39,911 bases of DNA from Bacteroidota bacterium (GCA_020048915.1 JAIFLU010000290.1:1-39911), one strand, 5' to 3'. Shown: positions 17,251-25,208, counted from the first letter of the stretch. Program-made: numbers and translations. Notes: generated by a model from the letters alone, not told the origin.

Positions 17251-19905
17251 CTAAAGAACAATATTGATGATTTTACCGTGTACAATAATGATTTTTTTGG
17301 GAGCTTTTCCTTCGAGCCACTTTTCTGCTGCCGGATGGTTTAAAACAACTGCCTGCATTTCGTTTTGGGTCATGTCGAGCGGCAGCTCCAAATCAAATCG
17401 TTTTTTGCCGTTAAACGAAACAGGATACGTAAAGTTACTCTCTTCCAGATATTTTTCTTCAACAGCAGGCCACGCCTCATATGCAAGAGTATTGGTATGT
17501 CCTAAAAATTCCCAAAGTTCTTCAGCCAGGTGAGGAGCAAAAGGAGATAACATTTTCACAAATGTTTCAGCGGTGATTTTAGTTACCTTCTGCTTTTTAA
17601 TACAGAGGTTGTTTAAAATCATCATTTGGGCAATAGCGGTATTAAAACTCAGATTTTCGATATCGCGTTCCACTTTTTGCAAGGTTTTATGGAGAGTTTT
17701 CAACACTTCCATATCTTCTTCGCCTACAAAATAATTTTCCTTGTTTCCAAAAAACCGGGATACTCTGCCCAGGAATCCAAAAACGCCTTTTACACCATTT
17801 TCGGCCCAGGGTTTAGTGGCTTCAAGCGGCCCCATAAACATTTCGTATAACCGCAGCGAATCGGCTCCATATAGTTTTACTACATCATCGGGATTTACAA
17901 CATTTTTGAGCGATTTTGACATTTTCGCTACAATTTGTTTTAGTTCCTCTCCGGTTTCTTTGTGAATATATTTGCCATCGCGGTCTTCAACCAAATCACT
18001 TGCTACTTTGGCGCCCGTTTCGGTTTCGTAAGCAAAAGCAAGAATCATCCCCTGGTTGAAAAGCTTTTGATATGGCTCCTCGGTGGAAACGATTCCCAAA
18101 TCGAATAATACTTTATGCCAGAAACGGCTATACAAGAGGTGTAATACGGCATGCTCGGCTCCGCCGACATATAAATCGACCGGCATCCAATAATTTTCGA
18201 GCGTCTTTGAAAAAGGCTCTTTATCGTTTAACGGGTCGATATATCTCAGATAGTACCAGCACGAACCAGCCCATTGCGGCATGGTATTGGTTTCGCGGCG
18301 GCCTTTGCGTCCGTTTTTATCGGTAACAATGAGCCAATCGTTGGCATTCGAAAGCGGAGATTCGCCCATATCGCCTGGTTCATATTTTTCAAGGCTTGGG
18401 AGTTCTAACGGAAGTTCTTCGTCAGATAACAGGGTGACTTCGCCATCTTCCCAGTGAATAACAGGGAAGGGCTCTCCCCAGTAGCGCTGACGGCTAAATA
18501 ACCAATCACGCATTTTAAAGTTCACCTTGGCAACGCCCTGATTGGTTTTTTCTAACCAAGCAATTACGGTGGCAATTCCTTTTTCTTTGTTGAGACCATT
18601 GATATCTAACCCGGAGAATATACTCGACGAATTAATGTAATTTCCGTCTTCGGTCCAGCATGCATCGCCGTTTAGGACTTGTTGCCGAATTTCGGTATCC
18701 GCACTTTTTGGGTCGAGGATGCAATCAACCGGTAAGCTGAATTTTTTAGCGAATTCAAAATCGCGGTTATCATGAGCAGGAACAGCCATAATTGCTCCTG
18801 TTCCATATCCGGTTAGCACATAGTCGGCGATCCAGATAGGAATTTTCTTTCCGTTAACCGGATTTATGGCATTACGCCCCGTGAAAACACCGGTTTTATC
18901 CTTGGCAAGGTCTGTACGGTCCAGCTCCGATTTCAGCGCAGAGGCGGTAATATAGTTGGCAACATCCACAGTTTTATCAGAAGTAGTTATAACTTTTACC
19001 AACGAATGTTCCGGGGCCAGCACCATGTAGGTTGCTCCAAACAGCGTATCGGGACGTGTGGTAAACACCCTGATTTTTTCGTTTAACCCCTCTACCTGAA
19101 AATCGACTTCCGCACCGGTAGAACGACCAATCCAGTTCCGTTGCATGTCTTTAACACCTTCGGGCCAATCGAGCCCGTCCAGACCGGTAATTAACCGTTC
19201 GGCATAGGTTGGAATGCGGAGCATCCATTGTTTCAGGTTTTTCTTTTGAACAGGGTTGCCACATTTTTCGTGGGTACCATCCATCAAAACCTCTTCGTTG
19301 GCGCATACAATTTTGCAACTGTTGCAATACCAAACCTGCGCATCGCCATAATAGGCCAAACGCTGGCTGTTGATATATTGGGTAATCGCCTCTTTTCCCC
19401 GACTGGAGATTTCTTCAGGAATTGATAACTCAGTAATAGGCCGGCCTTTTTGTTGTTTGCTGTCGAACCATGTATTATAAAGGCGGATGAAAATCCACTG
19501 GGTCCATTTAAAATATCCCGGGTCGGTGGTATTTATTTCGCGGTCCCAATCGTAGCTGAGTCCCAACAATTTTATCTGACGGCGGAAATTATCGCAATTT
19601 TTATTGGTAGTAACGGCAGGATGGGTACCTGTTTGAATAGCATATTGCTCGGCAGGCAATCCAAATGCATCCCAGCCCATGGGGTGGAGTACGCTAAACC
19701 CTTTCATGCGTTTGTAGCGACTCACTATATCGGTAGCGGTATATCCTTCGGGGTGCCCCACATGCAGTCCGGCTCCGGATGGATATGGAAACATATCGAG
19801 AATATAGTATTTTGGTTTCGCGGGATTGTATTCTGTTTTAAATGTTTTGTTTTTCTCCCAATATTGCTGCCACTTGTGTTCAATTTCAGTAAAATTGTAT
19901 TCCAT
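17251..19905 (-). CDS. leuS: Leucyl-tRNA synthetase
   Basis: This class I synthetase charges tRNA-Leu. The HIGH-type motif is HVGH (48-51, in [20 protein letters not shown]) and the KMSKS loop is at 661-665. A large editing domain is inserted between them, with [19 protein letters not shown] and the hydrolytic-site region [19 protein letters not shown]. Zinc-finger cysteines occur near residues 190-220 ([15 protein letters not shown]). The C-terminal anticodon-binding domain is present, and 884 residues is a normal length. It heads the operon with the YitT-like and M23 genes. Confidence 0.98.
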   Translation of the reverse strand: MEYNFTEIEHKWQQYWEKNKTFKTEYNPAKPKYYILDMFPYPSGAGLHVGHPEGYTATDIVSRYKRMKGFSVLHPMGWDAFGLPAEQYAIQTGTHPAVTTNKNCDNFRRQIKLLGLSYDWDREINTTDPGYFKWTQWIFIRLYNTWFDSKQQKGRPITELSIPEEISSRGKEAITQYINSQRLAYYGDAQVWYCNSCKIVCANEEVLMDGTHEKCGNPVQKKNLKQWMLRIPTYAERLITGLDGLDWPEGVKDMQRNWIGRSTGAEVDFQVEGLNEKIRVFTTRPDTLFGATYMVLAPEHSLVKVITTSDKTVDVANYITASALKSELDRTDLAKDKTGVFTGRNAINPVNGKKIPIWIADYVLTGYGTGAIMAVPAHDNRDFEFAKKFSLPVDCILDPKSADTEIRQQVLNGDACWTEDGNYINSSSIFSGLDINGLNKEKGIATVIAWLEKTNQGVAKVNFKMRDWLFSRQRYWGEPFPVIHWEDGEVTLLSDEELPLELPSLEKYEPGDMGESPLSNANDWLIVTDKNGRKGRRETNTMPQWAGSCWYYLRYIDPLNDKEPFSKTLENYWMPVDLYVGGAEHAVLHLLYSRFWHKVLFDLGIVSTEEPYQKLFNQGMILAFAYETETGAKVASDLVEDRDGKYIHKETGEELKQIVAKMSKSLKNVVNPDDVVKLYGADSLRLYEMFMGPLEATKPWAENGVKGVFGFLGRVSRFFGNKENYFVGEEDMEVLKTLHKTLQKVERDIENLSFNTAIAQMMILNNLCIKKQKVTKITAETFVKMLSPFAPHLAEELWEFLGHTNTLAYEAWPAVEEKYLEESNFTYPVSFNGKKRFDLELPLDMTQNEMQAVVLNHPAAEKWLEGKAPKKIIIVHGKIINIVL

Positions 19906-19943
19906 AATCTAAAGAATTAGAATTGATTCTGCTTAAGAATTGA

Positions 19944-19951
19944 CAAAAGTA
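19944..19951 (-). promoter_or_regulatory. Candidate -7 box of the leuS operon
   Basis: TACTTTTG on the minus strand, an exact TAnnTTTG match, lies 38 bases upstream of the leuS ATG. The -33 element is weak or absent. Confidence 0.4.
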
Positions 19952-20105
19952 TAAAAAGAGATCGAACACGATTCATTTGGCGTTGTTTTTGTATGGTAGA
20001 TTTAATGCGTTGTTCATAAATTTTAAGATTTTTTAATAATCAGTTAACCAAATAAGTTTGATTCTTATTGAAATAAAAGTAATTTTACACAATAAAATAT
20101 TTTGA

Positions 20106-20507
20106 ATGAAGTTCCAAAATCCACCATATATCCCAATCGTTATTGTCGTTCTGATAATTTGCTGCATCAATGTAGTAAGTGCCATCAATACTCCAGTAAA
20201 TCAGGTTATTTCTCCAGTTTCCAAATATTATAACGACACCATTAAAATTTCGAAACTCACTGCCTATCAGGAAAAGATAAAATTAGTTCACAAGCCTTCT
20301 GATAATCAAATACGGATTGAAACCGACTTTGCCGCTGCCGATCAACTTACTGCCGAAATTGTTAATATGATTGGCGCTACTTGCCAAAAAACAAATTTCA
20401 GGGTAAATACAACCGTTGATTATACGTTAAAACCCGGGATTTATTTTGTGGTGATTTCGTTCAACAAAAAGCGGGTTTTTAGTTCAAAAATTATGGTTTC
20501 TCAATAA
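20106..20507 (+). CDS. Small secreted protein resembling an orphan T9SS sorting tail
   Basis: The 133-residue product has a signal peptide (about residues 8-26, VIVVLIICCINVVSA). The last 55 residues have the strand pattern of a type IX secretion C-terminal domain: LTAEIVNMIGATCQKT, then LKPGIYFVVISFNKKRVFSSKIMVSQ. No cargo domain lies before it, only about 45 residues of linker. It could be a remnant of a larger secreted protein or a small surface protein of its own. The similarity is by eye and weak. It ends 79 bases before the tRNA-Arg gene and outside the integrated element. Confidence 0.55.
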   Translation: MKFQNPPYIPIVIVVLIICCINVVSAINTPVNQVISPVSKYYNDTIKISKLTAYQEKIKLVHKPSDNQIRIETDFAAADQLTAEIVNMIGATCQKTNFRVNTTVDYTLKPGIYFVVISFNKKRVFSSKIMVSQ

Positions 20508-20535
20508 CCATCCTTAATTAATTCAGAAAAATTTT

Positions 20536-20567
20536 TACTTTTGCGCTGCGAACTTGGATTAGGTTTG
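20536..20567 (+). promoter_or_regulatory. Candidate tRNA-Arg promoter
   Basis: Two TAnnTTTG matches stand upstream of the tRNA: TACTTTTG (20536-20543) and TAGGTTTG (20560-20567). The second, with its start expected near 20573, lies 20 bases before the tRNA. TTTG at 20540-20543 could serve as its -33 at slightly short spacing. Confidence 0.4.
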
Positions 20568-20586
20568 TGTTAATTTCTGTACAATC

Positions 20587-20658
20587 GGCTCTATAGTTCA
20601 ATGGATAGAATTTCAGATTCCGGTTCTGAAGATATGGGTTCGAATCCCGTTAGGGTCA
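20587..20658 (+). tRNA. tRNA-Arg (anticodon CCG), host gene of the integrated element
   Basis: The cloverleaf is complete. The acceptor GGCTCTA pairs with TAGGGTC (two G-U pairs), and the D-stem is GTTC/GAAT. The anticodon stem TCAGA/TCTGA encloses loop TTCCGGT, giving anticodon CCG, which reads CGG. The T-arm is ATGGG-TTCGAAT-CCCGT. The discriminator is A and CCA is not encoded. The 3' part (20645 onward) is the left copy of the element's direct repeat, so the gene was rebuilt by the element on integration. Confidence 0.93.
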
Positions 20659-20659
20659 C
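20645..20659 (+). repeat. attL core (15-bp direct repeat)
   Basis: TCCCGTTAGGGTCAC at the 3' end of tRNA-Arg is repeated exactly at 27425-27439. The bases on both sides of the two copies differ, so the 15 bp is the full shared core. It spans the T-stem 3' strand and acceptor stem, a standard target for tyrosine integrases. Confidence 0.9.
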
Positions 20660-20672
20660 TAGCAGTAAAATT

Positions 20673-20709
20673 AAAGCTCTATAAGTCAATTGCTTATAGA
20701 GCTTTTTTT
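20673..20709 (+). terminator. tRNA-Arg terminator supplied by the element
   Basis: A perfect 13-bp stem AAAGCTCTATAAG (20673-20685) / CTTATAGAGCTTT (20693-20705) with loop TCAATTG is followed by a T-run. It lies inside the element, just past the attL core. Confidence 0.9.
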
Positions 20710-20713
20710 GTTG

Positions 20714-20735
20714 TTACATACAAAAGTACATACAA
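20714..20735 (+). promoter_or_regulatory. Left pair of likely integrase arm-type sites
   Basis: TTACATACAA (20714-20723) and GTACATACAA (20726-20735) are direct repeats with a 12-base period, 55 bases inside the attL core. The same pair with the same period occurs near the right end at 27287-27308. Confidence 0.6.
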
Positions 20736-20764
20736 AAATGAGGTTTATCCCCCCAAAATCCTTA

Positions 20765-20799
20765 AATAAAAAAACCCCGGCTAACTCGTAACCGGGGGG
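20765..20799 (-). terminator. Terminator of the element's minus-strand operon
   Basis: CCCCGG (20775-20780) pairs with CCGGGG (20792-20797). On the minus strand the stem is followed by a long T-rich run. It lies 23 bases past the last stop of the operon. Confidence 0.8.
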
Positions 20800-20821
20800 A
20801 AATGAACATTTGGAAAAAATC

Positions 20822-21307
20822 TTATTCGAGCAACCTACTTATAGGTTTGTAATTCTTATCCAGGTTTTTAAATACCTCAACAATCTTTGGATATAGCTTT
20901 TTAATAAGTGTGGCATTGAGATATTGCGCAGGAAATTTAATCTCTCGTAGCAATGGCAATAAGTTAAAAGTCCAATCGGTTCTTAGTAGCTCATACCAAG
21001 TACCATCAACTAAGATATATAGCTTAATATCGGATTCGTAACTCACCTGAGTTGATAACAGGAAGTATCTTAACCGGGATAAAAATTCCCCGATTGCTGC
21101 ATCCTGGGAGACGTTTTTGTCCCCCCAATCCCGGCCACTGACCTGTAAAAATTCAGACAGGTTCAAAATTATTCGAGACCCATCACCTTTCACAGCATTA
21201 TTTTTTTCGATTGCAGCCCTAATTTTCCCAGCTACAACGCTTACTTTCTGCTTTTTCATTGCAGCATTGATTTTGGTTACCATAGCATTTACTTTTAAAT
21301 CTTTCAT
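20822..21307 (-). CDS. Element protein of unknown function (161 aa)
   Basis: Last gene of the element's small-gene operon. The first 45 residues are basic and helical with a repetitive look (VTKINAAMKKQKVSVVAGKIRAAIEKN). The rest is a mixed alpha/beta domain with SRIILNLSEFLQVSGRDWGDKNV and TWYELLRTDWTFNLLPLLREI. I recognise no family. I start at ATG 21307, 10 bases downstream of the previous stop. A longer frame starting inside the upstream gene is less likely because it would add 22 residues of overlap. The end-of-operon position and good length suggest a true gene. Confidence 0.65.
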   Translation of the reverse strand: MKDLKVNAMVTKINAAMKKQKVSVVAGKIRAAIEKNNAVKGDGSRIILNLSEFLQVSGRDWGDKNVSQDAAIGEFLSRLRYFLLSTQVSYESDIKLYILVDGTWYELLRTDWTFNLLPLLREIKFPAQYLNATLIKKLYPKIVEVFKNLDKNYKPISRLLE

Positions 21308-21317
21308 AATATAGTTT

Positions 21318-21959
21318 TTATTTGTTATTATTTTGTCCAAAACCAGCATTAGCAAGCTTTTCAAGCCCTTCAAGATTCCATTGGGTCAGGTTAGCATTAT
21401 CCTTTCGATCCTTTTCGATAATACCAAAAGCCTTTTCGAATTGCGATTTGTAAAGATTCTCATGTGTTTTTGAAGGTGAGAATAATTCACAAAGCTGTAT
21501 GCAATTATTAAACGTCCTGTCAAGTTCCTGCAATGCCTGTGCCTGCTCCGGCGTTGCGTATATGGCGTTTTCCTTTTCGATAATATCGAAAATTTCCTGA
21601 GCATATGACAGTTTGCCGCTCTCATCAATTTGAAGATACTGAAAGCCAAATTTCTCAGAAACGCTCCAAGCTTGTGGAGGTGGTATTTGATACATTGTTT
21701 TTAATGGTTCAATGTCCGGAGGTAAAGTTTTAAGCCCTGTCAACTCAGTTAAATGCTTTTTTATTTGCATTTCGTAGACGTGGTGAGGGTTGGTTAAAAA
21801 CTGTTTTACCGTTTCCAACCCTTTCAAAGGTTCATTAAAACTAACTGAATGAAACCAGTCGGTGTATTTCTGAGCTTCTTTTAGATTATATCTAAGATCG
21901 CTTAGTTTCTGAGAAATTTGATGCTGATCTTTGCGAATTAGAATTTTTTTACTTTTCAT
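21318..21959 (-). CDS. Element protein of unknown function (213 aa)
   Basis: A soluble, mainly helical protein: residues 1-45 are basic with a coiled-coil look (KDQHQISQKLSDLRYNLKEAQKYTDW), the middle has PPDIEPLKTMYQIPPP, and the end is rich in Asn/Lys. No family is recognised. The start ATG 21959 overlaps the stop of the preceding gene by 11 bases, so translation is likely coupled. A TTG two codons upstream gives a longer frame but is unlikely. No nuclease, helicase or membrane motif is visible. Confidence 0.65.
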   Translation of the reverse strand: MKSKKILIRKDQHQISQKLSDLRYNLKEAQKYTDWFHSVSFNEPLKGLETVKQFLTNPHHVYEMQIKKHLTELTGLKTLPPDIEPLKTMYQIPPPQAWSVSEKFGFQYLQIDESGKLSYAQEIFDIIEKENAIYATPEQAQALQELDRTFNNCIQLCELFSPSKTHENLYKSQFEKAFGIIEKDRKDNANLTQWNLEGLEKLANAGFGQNNNK

Positions 21960-22323
21960 TTTCAAATTTTTTAATCATTAATACTATATTTTGCGCCACC
22001 TCTTTAACTGTTGATGCTTTCTGGATTTGTAACTCAATTTCTTCATCCGTTAACATACCGCACTCAATTAATAGCTGCCTTCTATTTTCAGGTTTTCCGA
22101 CTACGATAATATTACCGGAAAAGCTTTTCGGCTCATCGTCACAAATCATAGTATCTAATTTTGAAAAAACCGGATTAGGCGTTAACTCCCAGGCTTCGCC
22201 TGTCCATCGGTAATAACTACCAGTTTCAAGCTTCCAAATATTGGAATTAAGCTGTATTTTTCCAGCTTTGACTGACTCAATAAATTGAATTAAATCAGTA
22301 CGTTTCATGTTATTTGTATCCAT
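21949..22323 (-). CDS. Element protein of unknown function (124 aa)
   Basis: A soluble 124-residue protein. Its first half includes IQFIESVKAGKIQLNSNIWKL and an aromatic patch YYRWTGEAWEL that could bind a ligand or nucleic acid. Its second half is helical (CGMLTDEEIELQIQKASTVKEVAQNIVLMIKKF). The start lies 2 bases after the stop of the upstream gene, inside a tight operon. No family is recognised. Confidence 0.65.
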   Translation of the reverse strand: MDTNNMKRTDLIQFIESVKAGKIQLNSNIWKLETGSYYRWTGEAWELTPNPVFSKLDTMICDDEPKSFSGNIIVVGKPENRRQLLIECGMLTDEEIELQIQKASTVKEVAQNIVLMIKKFENEK

Positions 22324-22325
22324 AT

Positions 22326-22625
22326 TTATAATTTTGATTGATTAATAATTTCGTTTGCTAGTTCCTTCAATTGCTCATCACTGAGGGTTTCAAACTCTGA
22401 TACCTGAATATCCTGAGACCGCAACCGTGGAACTACGAAGTCCATCAATTTTACCATAAATGAAGCTTTCTCAGCTGCAGTCATTTCTTTCCACATGGAT
22501 TCCATTTCAGTCATTTTGGAATCAATAAAGTTTTCAATCTTTTCTTTTACGGCGGCTGTCACCTTGTTTGGTGTGCCCTTTGGCCGTCCCGCTTCGTTAT
22601 TCGTTCTACCTTTTGGAAGTCCCAT
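22326..22625 (-). CDS. GRPKG-motif small basic protein, possibly DNA-binding
   Basis: The N-terminus carries GRPKGTPNK (residues 13-21), an AT-hook-like motif seen in many small phage and mobile-element proteins, often near terminase genes. It is followed by two to three helices (VTAAVKEKIENFIDSKMTEM, EKASFMVKLMDFVVPRL) and an acidic end. A small-terminase-like or nucleoid-like role is possible. If this is a phage satellite, a small-terminase analogue would redirect packaging, but nothing here proves it. The gene is flanked by operon partners at 2 and 7 bases. Confidence 0.65.
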   Translation of the reverse strand: MGLPKGRTNNEAGRPKGTPNKVTAAVKEKIENFIDSKMTEMESMWKEMTAAEKASFMVKLMDFVVPRLRSQDIQVSEFETLSDEQLKELANEIINQSKL

Positions 22626-22632
22626 TTTTCTG

Positions 22633-22878
22633 TTATTTTTTGTTGTTTTCTAAAATTGGTTTCTTTTTTATTTTGCCATTTCTCTCTAAAAGGACAATGG
22701 GCGGGCGTTCCACGGTTTGCCAGTCATTCGGCAATTGGTCGCCAAGTGTTAATTTTTCAGCCAATGGAGTGAATACTCTGTAAAAAAATCCTTTGGAGTA
22801 AACTTTTCCAGTTTTAAGGTCCTGAAGGTCGTAACCTAAAAACCTTATCCAGTACTTGAAGTATAAATCATCATTCAT
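22633..22878 (-). CDS. Element protein of unknown function (81 aa)
   Basis: A small soluble protein rich in aromatic residues (LYFKYWIRFLGYDL), with a central GKVYSKGFFYRVFTPLAEKL and a lysine-rich end. It overlaps the upstream gene by 8 bases (shared ATGA-type junction). The family is unknown. Confidence 0.6.
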   Translation of the reverse strand: MNDDLYFKYWIRFLGYDLQDLKTGKVYSKGFFYRVFTPLAEKLTLGDQLPNDWQTVERPPIVLLERNGKIKKKPILENNKK

Positions 22879-23143
22879 TTGCTATGCTGTTAAATGGGTT
22901 ACAAATTAATCGGTCGTAGTGCTGTCTTTTTGCAAGATTATCAATGGCTAAAATAGTCTCATCGAGTTTCGACCTTCGCACCCCTATTCCCCTGTGTAAG
23001 TCGTTACACCATCCATCTGGAGGTAGCGCTTTGTTTTCTTTGATGTAGTCCACAATAAAATATACCATATCGCGTAATTGCGCTCGGCCTTCTGGTGTGG
23101 TAAATAGCCTTTCTTCATTTTGAAGCATGTCTAAATAGGTCAT
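22871..23143 (-). CDS. Element protein of unknown function (90 aa)
   Basis: First gene of the small-gene operon, starting right beside the three 11-bp repeats at 23145-23177. The product is helical and soluble: DMLQNEERLFTTPEGRAQL, RDMVYFIVDYIKENKALP, CNDLHRGIGVRRSKLDE. The position next to iteron-like repeats makes a replication or regulatory role conceivable, but no DNA-binding motif is clear. Confidence 0.6.
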   Translation of the reverse strand: MTYLDMLQNEERLFTTPEGRAQLRDMVYFIVDYIKENKALPPDGWCNDLHRGIGVRRSKLDETILAIDNLAKRQHYDRLICNPFNSIANE

Positions 23144-23144
23144 A

Positions 23145-23434
23145 TTTTTTACAAGTTTTTTACAGGTTTTTTACAAAAAATATACATTTTAATTATTTGA
23201 TATACAGATATATAACAGTGTTGTAAATTTTGTAAATATATTTTATATATATTATAATAGGATGTTACAACATAGTTTTGTGACATGTGACAACTATAGG
23301 GATTGTAAAAATTATGTAATAGATTTGCCAAAAACTTTTTTACATTTTTACAAATCGCTGAAACCTTTATACAGTAAGGGATATACGTGTAAAAAAGTTC
23401 TAAAAACTTTTTTACACTTTTTAACTTTTTTACA
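23145..23434. repeat. Iteron-like TTTTTTACA repeats, candidate replication origin
   Basis: TTTTTTACA occurs three times in tandem with an 11-base period (23145, 23156, 23167), again at 23336, 23408 and 23426, as a five-T form at 23345, and inverted at 23388. The rest of this 290-base region is extremely A+T-rich and has no believable gene. It lies directly downstream of the helicase gene. Iterons plus an A+T-rich unwinding region next to a replication gene is the usual layout of a plasmid or satellite origin. Confidence 0.5.
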
Positions 23435-23437
23435 AAC

Positions 23438-24865
23438 TTAAAAGGGGAGCTTACCAGCTTCATTGTCCTGTATATTAGTGATTTCAATAAATAAATCCTT
23501 TGTAAAAATATATGGCGTGCCTACTTTTCGAGTTACAACATCCGCAAAAGGTGCATATCTCTGGAGCGGCTCCAATTGAAGATTAAATTCGTTTGTGATT
23601 ACATGCTTAATGTACCTGTGATCTACTTGGTTATTATAAGCAAACCATTTATTTTTAATATCGGATACCGTGCAATAGCATTCTTCACCTGTTGATTGAT
23701 TATTAAAAAATTCAGTAAACATTTCGGTTAAATCATGGTACAATGAGCTTTTTGATTCTTTTTTTAGAGCTGCCAATTCAGATGTATAAAGTTCTTCAGG
23801 AGTAAAACCAGTTCTATCCTTTGAGAAATCAGGGCTTGGTAGTGTGGTTAGGTGGTACAAAAAAGCAGGGATTTCTTTTATAAGGTCTTCTTCAATATTG
23901 TGATTTTGTATAGTTGGTTTACCTAACTTTCTAACCCAAAAACGAATTTCTTCATTATCTATCTTTGCAAAACGGTTTTCATTGTTCGATGTGATAATGA
24001 TTTTACCAAAGAATGGTATTGAGACAGGTTGCATAAACTTTTCATTGAGTAAAAAGTTTTTTGCTGTACCAAGTGCTTTGATTTTCTCAATTGAAGCTGC
24101 TTTGTCTATTAAGGTTTCCTCTATTACTATAATGTTCGCAGTAGCATAACTATTAAATGAGCTTGAAATGTCCTGAGAGCCAATAATTACTAAGTTGCCT
24201 CCAAAAATAGCACTGAGCCAATTAACAGTGGTGGTTTTCGCAGTTTGTCGTAATTTGCTGACCAAAGAAAGTATAGGAAGCATTCTTTCTGGGAATAAAT
24301 AAAGGATTTGGAAATATCGCAATCCTAAATCATATTGTTCCCCAAAGATATGTTTCAGTATTACTTGCGTCCATGTCCATTCACCTATTGCGGGCTTGTG
24401 CCTAAACTCACAATACCTATTAAAAGAACCTTTATGCAAGCGTTTATAATTTATATTATCCGGTTTTAGGGTGAAATCGTCATATTTCGGAATTGCTTTG
24501 AGATACTCCGCGCCGTGATCTTGCTTAATTTCGTCCTTCCTCCACGGTTTTAACTGCATACGTTCGATGCCCCAACGATCTGTTTTTTCAATAACTTTAA
24601 AATAATCAACCCCTACGCGGATATAAGGACATTTTTCAGGCACAGGGGGAAACTTAGCTTTATTTATTCCCCACAAATCAATATATTTTGAGCGATGGCT
24701 TTCTGAAATCTCGAGTATATCACTAACTGGTACACTATATTTTAGAGACATTTCTTCGTATTCAGGCATTGTCAATTCATGCCCATTCCTAATGGCTGTT
24801 ATAATTTCCAGAAGAATGTCATAGTTTTGATTTATCTCTTTAATTTCTATATCTTTGTCGTGCAT
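23438..24865 (-). CDS. SF3-like replication helicase (DUF5906/P4-type) without primase domain
   Basis: The central part (residues 195-315) is an AAA+/SF3-like ATPase of the kind found in phage, P4-like satellites and Bacteroidota mobile elements. The P-loop region is SKLRQTAKTTT (203-213), Walker B is IIVIEET (245-251), and sensor 1 lies in KIIITSNNENRF, followed by DNEEIRFWVRKL. The P-loop is unusual: the glycine before the lysine is Ala209 and the leading glycine is Ser. The N-terminal 150 residues show no primase motif and the C-terminus (from about 360) may bind DNA. It probably opens the element's origin. The next upstream gene ends 52 bases before this start. Confidence 0.75.
   Translation of the reverse strand: MHDKDIEIKEINQNYDILLEIITAIRNGHELTMPEYEEMSLKYSVPVSDILEISESHRSKYIDLWGINKAKFPPVPEKCPYIRVGVDYFKVIEKTDRWGIERMQLKPWRKDEIKQDHGAEYLKAIPKYDDFTLKPDNINYKRLHKGSFNRYCEFRHKPAIGEWTWTQVILKHIFGEQYDLGLRYFQILYLFPERMLPILSLVSKLRQTAKTTTVNWLSAIFGGNLVIIGSQDISSSFNSYATANIIVIEETLIDKAASIEKIKALGTAKNFLLNEKFMQPVSIPFFGKIIITSNNENRFAKIDNEEIRFWVRKLGKPTIQNHNIEEDLIKEIPAFLYHLTTLPSPDFSKDRTGFTPEELYTSELAALKKESKSSLYHDLTEMFTEFFNNQSTGEECYCTVSDIKNKWFAYNNQVDHRYIKHVITNEFNLQLEPLQRYAPFADVVTRKVGTPYIFTKDLFIEITNIQDNEAGKLPF
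24826..24857 (+). promoter_or_regulatory. Antisense promoter inside the helicase start region
   Basis: TTTG (24826-24829), 20 bases, TATCTTTG (24850-24857): both boxes match the Bacteroidota promoter consensus at ideal spacing. It points against the helicase gene. Transcription would start near 24863, at the helicase start codon. Confidence 0.45.
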
Positions 24866-24919
24866 CTTTAAAGTATTTTTTTTTGTCTGCCCTTAGCCTG
24901 TACGCTAGGGGTTTTTTTT
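24863..24919 (+). ncRNA. Possible antisense RNA to the helicase translation start
   Basis: Between the plus-strand promoter above and the plus-strand terminator at 24890-24919 lies room for an RNA of about 55 nt. It would be fully complementary to the helicase leader and start codon. No plus-strand gene is present for the terminator to serve. Inferred from signals only. Confidence 0.35.
24890..24919 (+). terminator. Plus-strand intrinsic terminator in a minus-strand operon
   Basis: CCCTTAGC (24890-24897) pairs with GCTAGGGG (24904-24911; one G-U) around loop CTGTAC, followed by eight T on the plus strand. On the minus strand no T-run follows the stem. Confidence 0.7.
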
Positions 24920-25208
24920 ATTTATGCTTAGGTTTTCCGATTAGAGCCATTGCGGTTTTAACCGCCTGCCTATCAAATAAAATTACACGGCCAAACTGGC
25001 TATATGGTATTTTACCGGAATTTTTTAGGGCCTGGGCTGTTACCGGGCTTATTCCAAATTCTTTTGCAAGGCCATGAATACCACGGATAGGGGTTTCATT
25101 TTGCCGGCTTTCTTGTACTGGCTCGTTTTTTAGCTCACTTCTAAGGACGTTTACCAATTCACCAACAGTAAGAAAGGATACAGGTTTGTTTAATAATAAT
25201 TCTGTCAT
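24918..25208 (-). CDS. DUF3853-like HTH protein
   Basis: A 96-residue protein with the DUF3853 pattern: N-terminal LLNKPVSFLTVGELVNVL, then a helix-turn-helix in IRGIHGLAKEFGISPVTAQALKNSGKIPYSQFGRVILFDRQAV. Such proteins occur next to integrases and replication genes of Bacteroidota mobile elements and probably act as excisionase-like or regulatory DNA-binding factors. ATG 25208 is chosen; ATGs at 25217 and 25244 are possible. It is the gene directly upstream of the helicase. Confidence 0.75.
   Translation of the reverse strand: MTELLLNKPVSFLTVGELVNVLRSELKNEPVQESRQNETPIRGIHGLAKEFGISPVTAQALKNSGKIPYSQFGRVILFDRQAVKTAMALIGKPKHK

Noticed and set aside
17264-19920. Several plus-strand frames of 65-156 codons opposite leuS
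   Set aside because: They are antisense shadows of a strongly conserved gene; none has a motif or a start signal.
20588-20683. GCTCTATA shared by the tRNA 5' end and the element terminator
   Set aside because: Eight bases is short. The terminator stem must hold a complementary pair, so the match may be chance; it does not look like a second att site.
23149-23487. 112-codon minus-strand frame in the A+T-rich repeat region
   Set aside because: Its product is dominated by Lys, Tyr, Phe and Cys from the repeats, it starts inside the helicase gene, and it has no domain-like pattern. The repeats explain it better.
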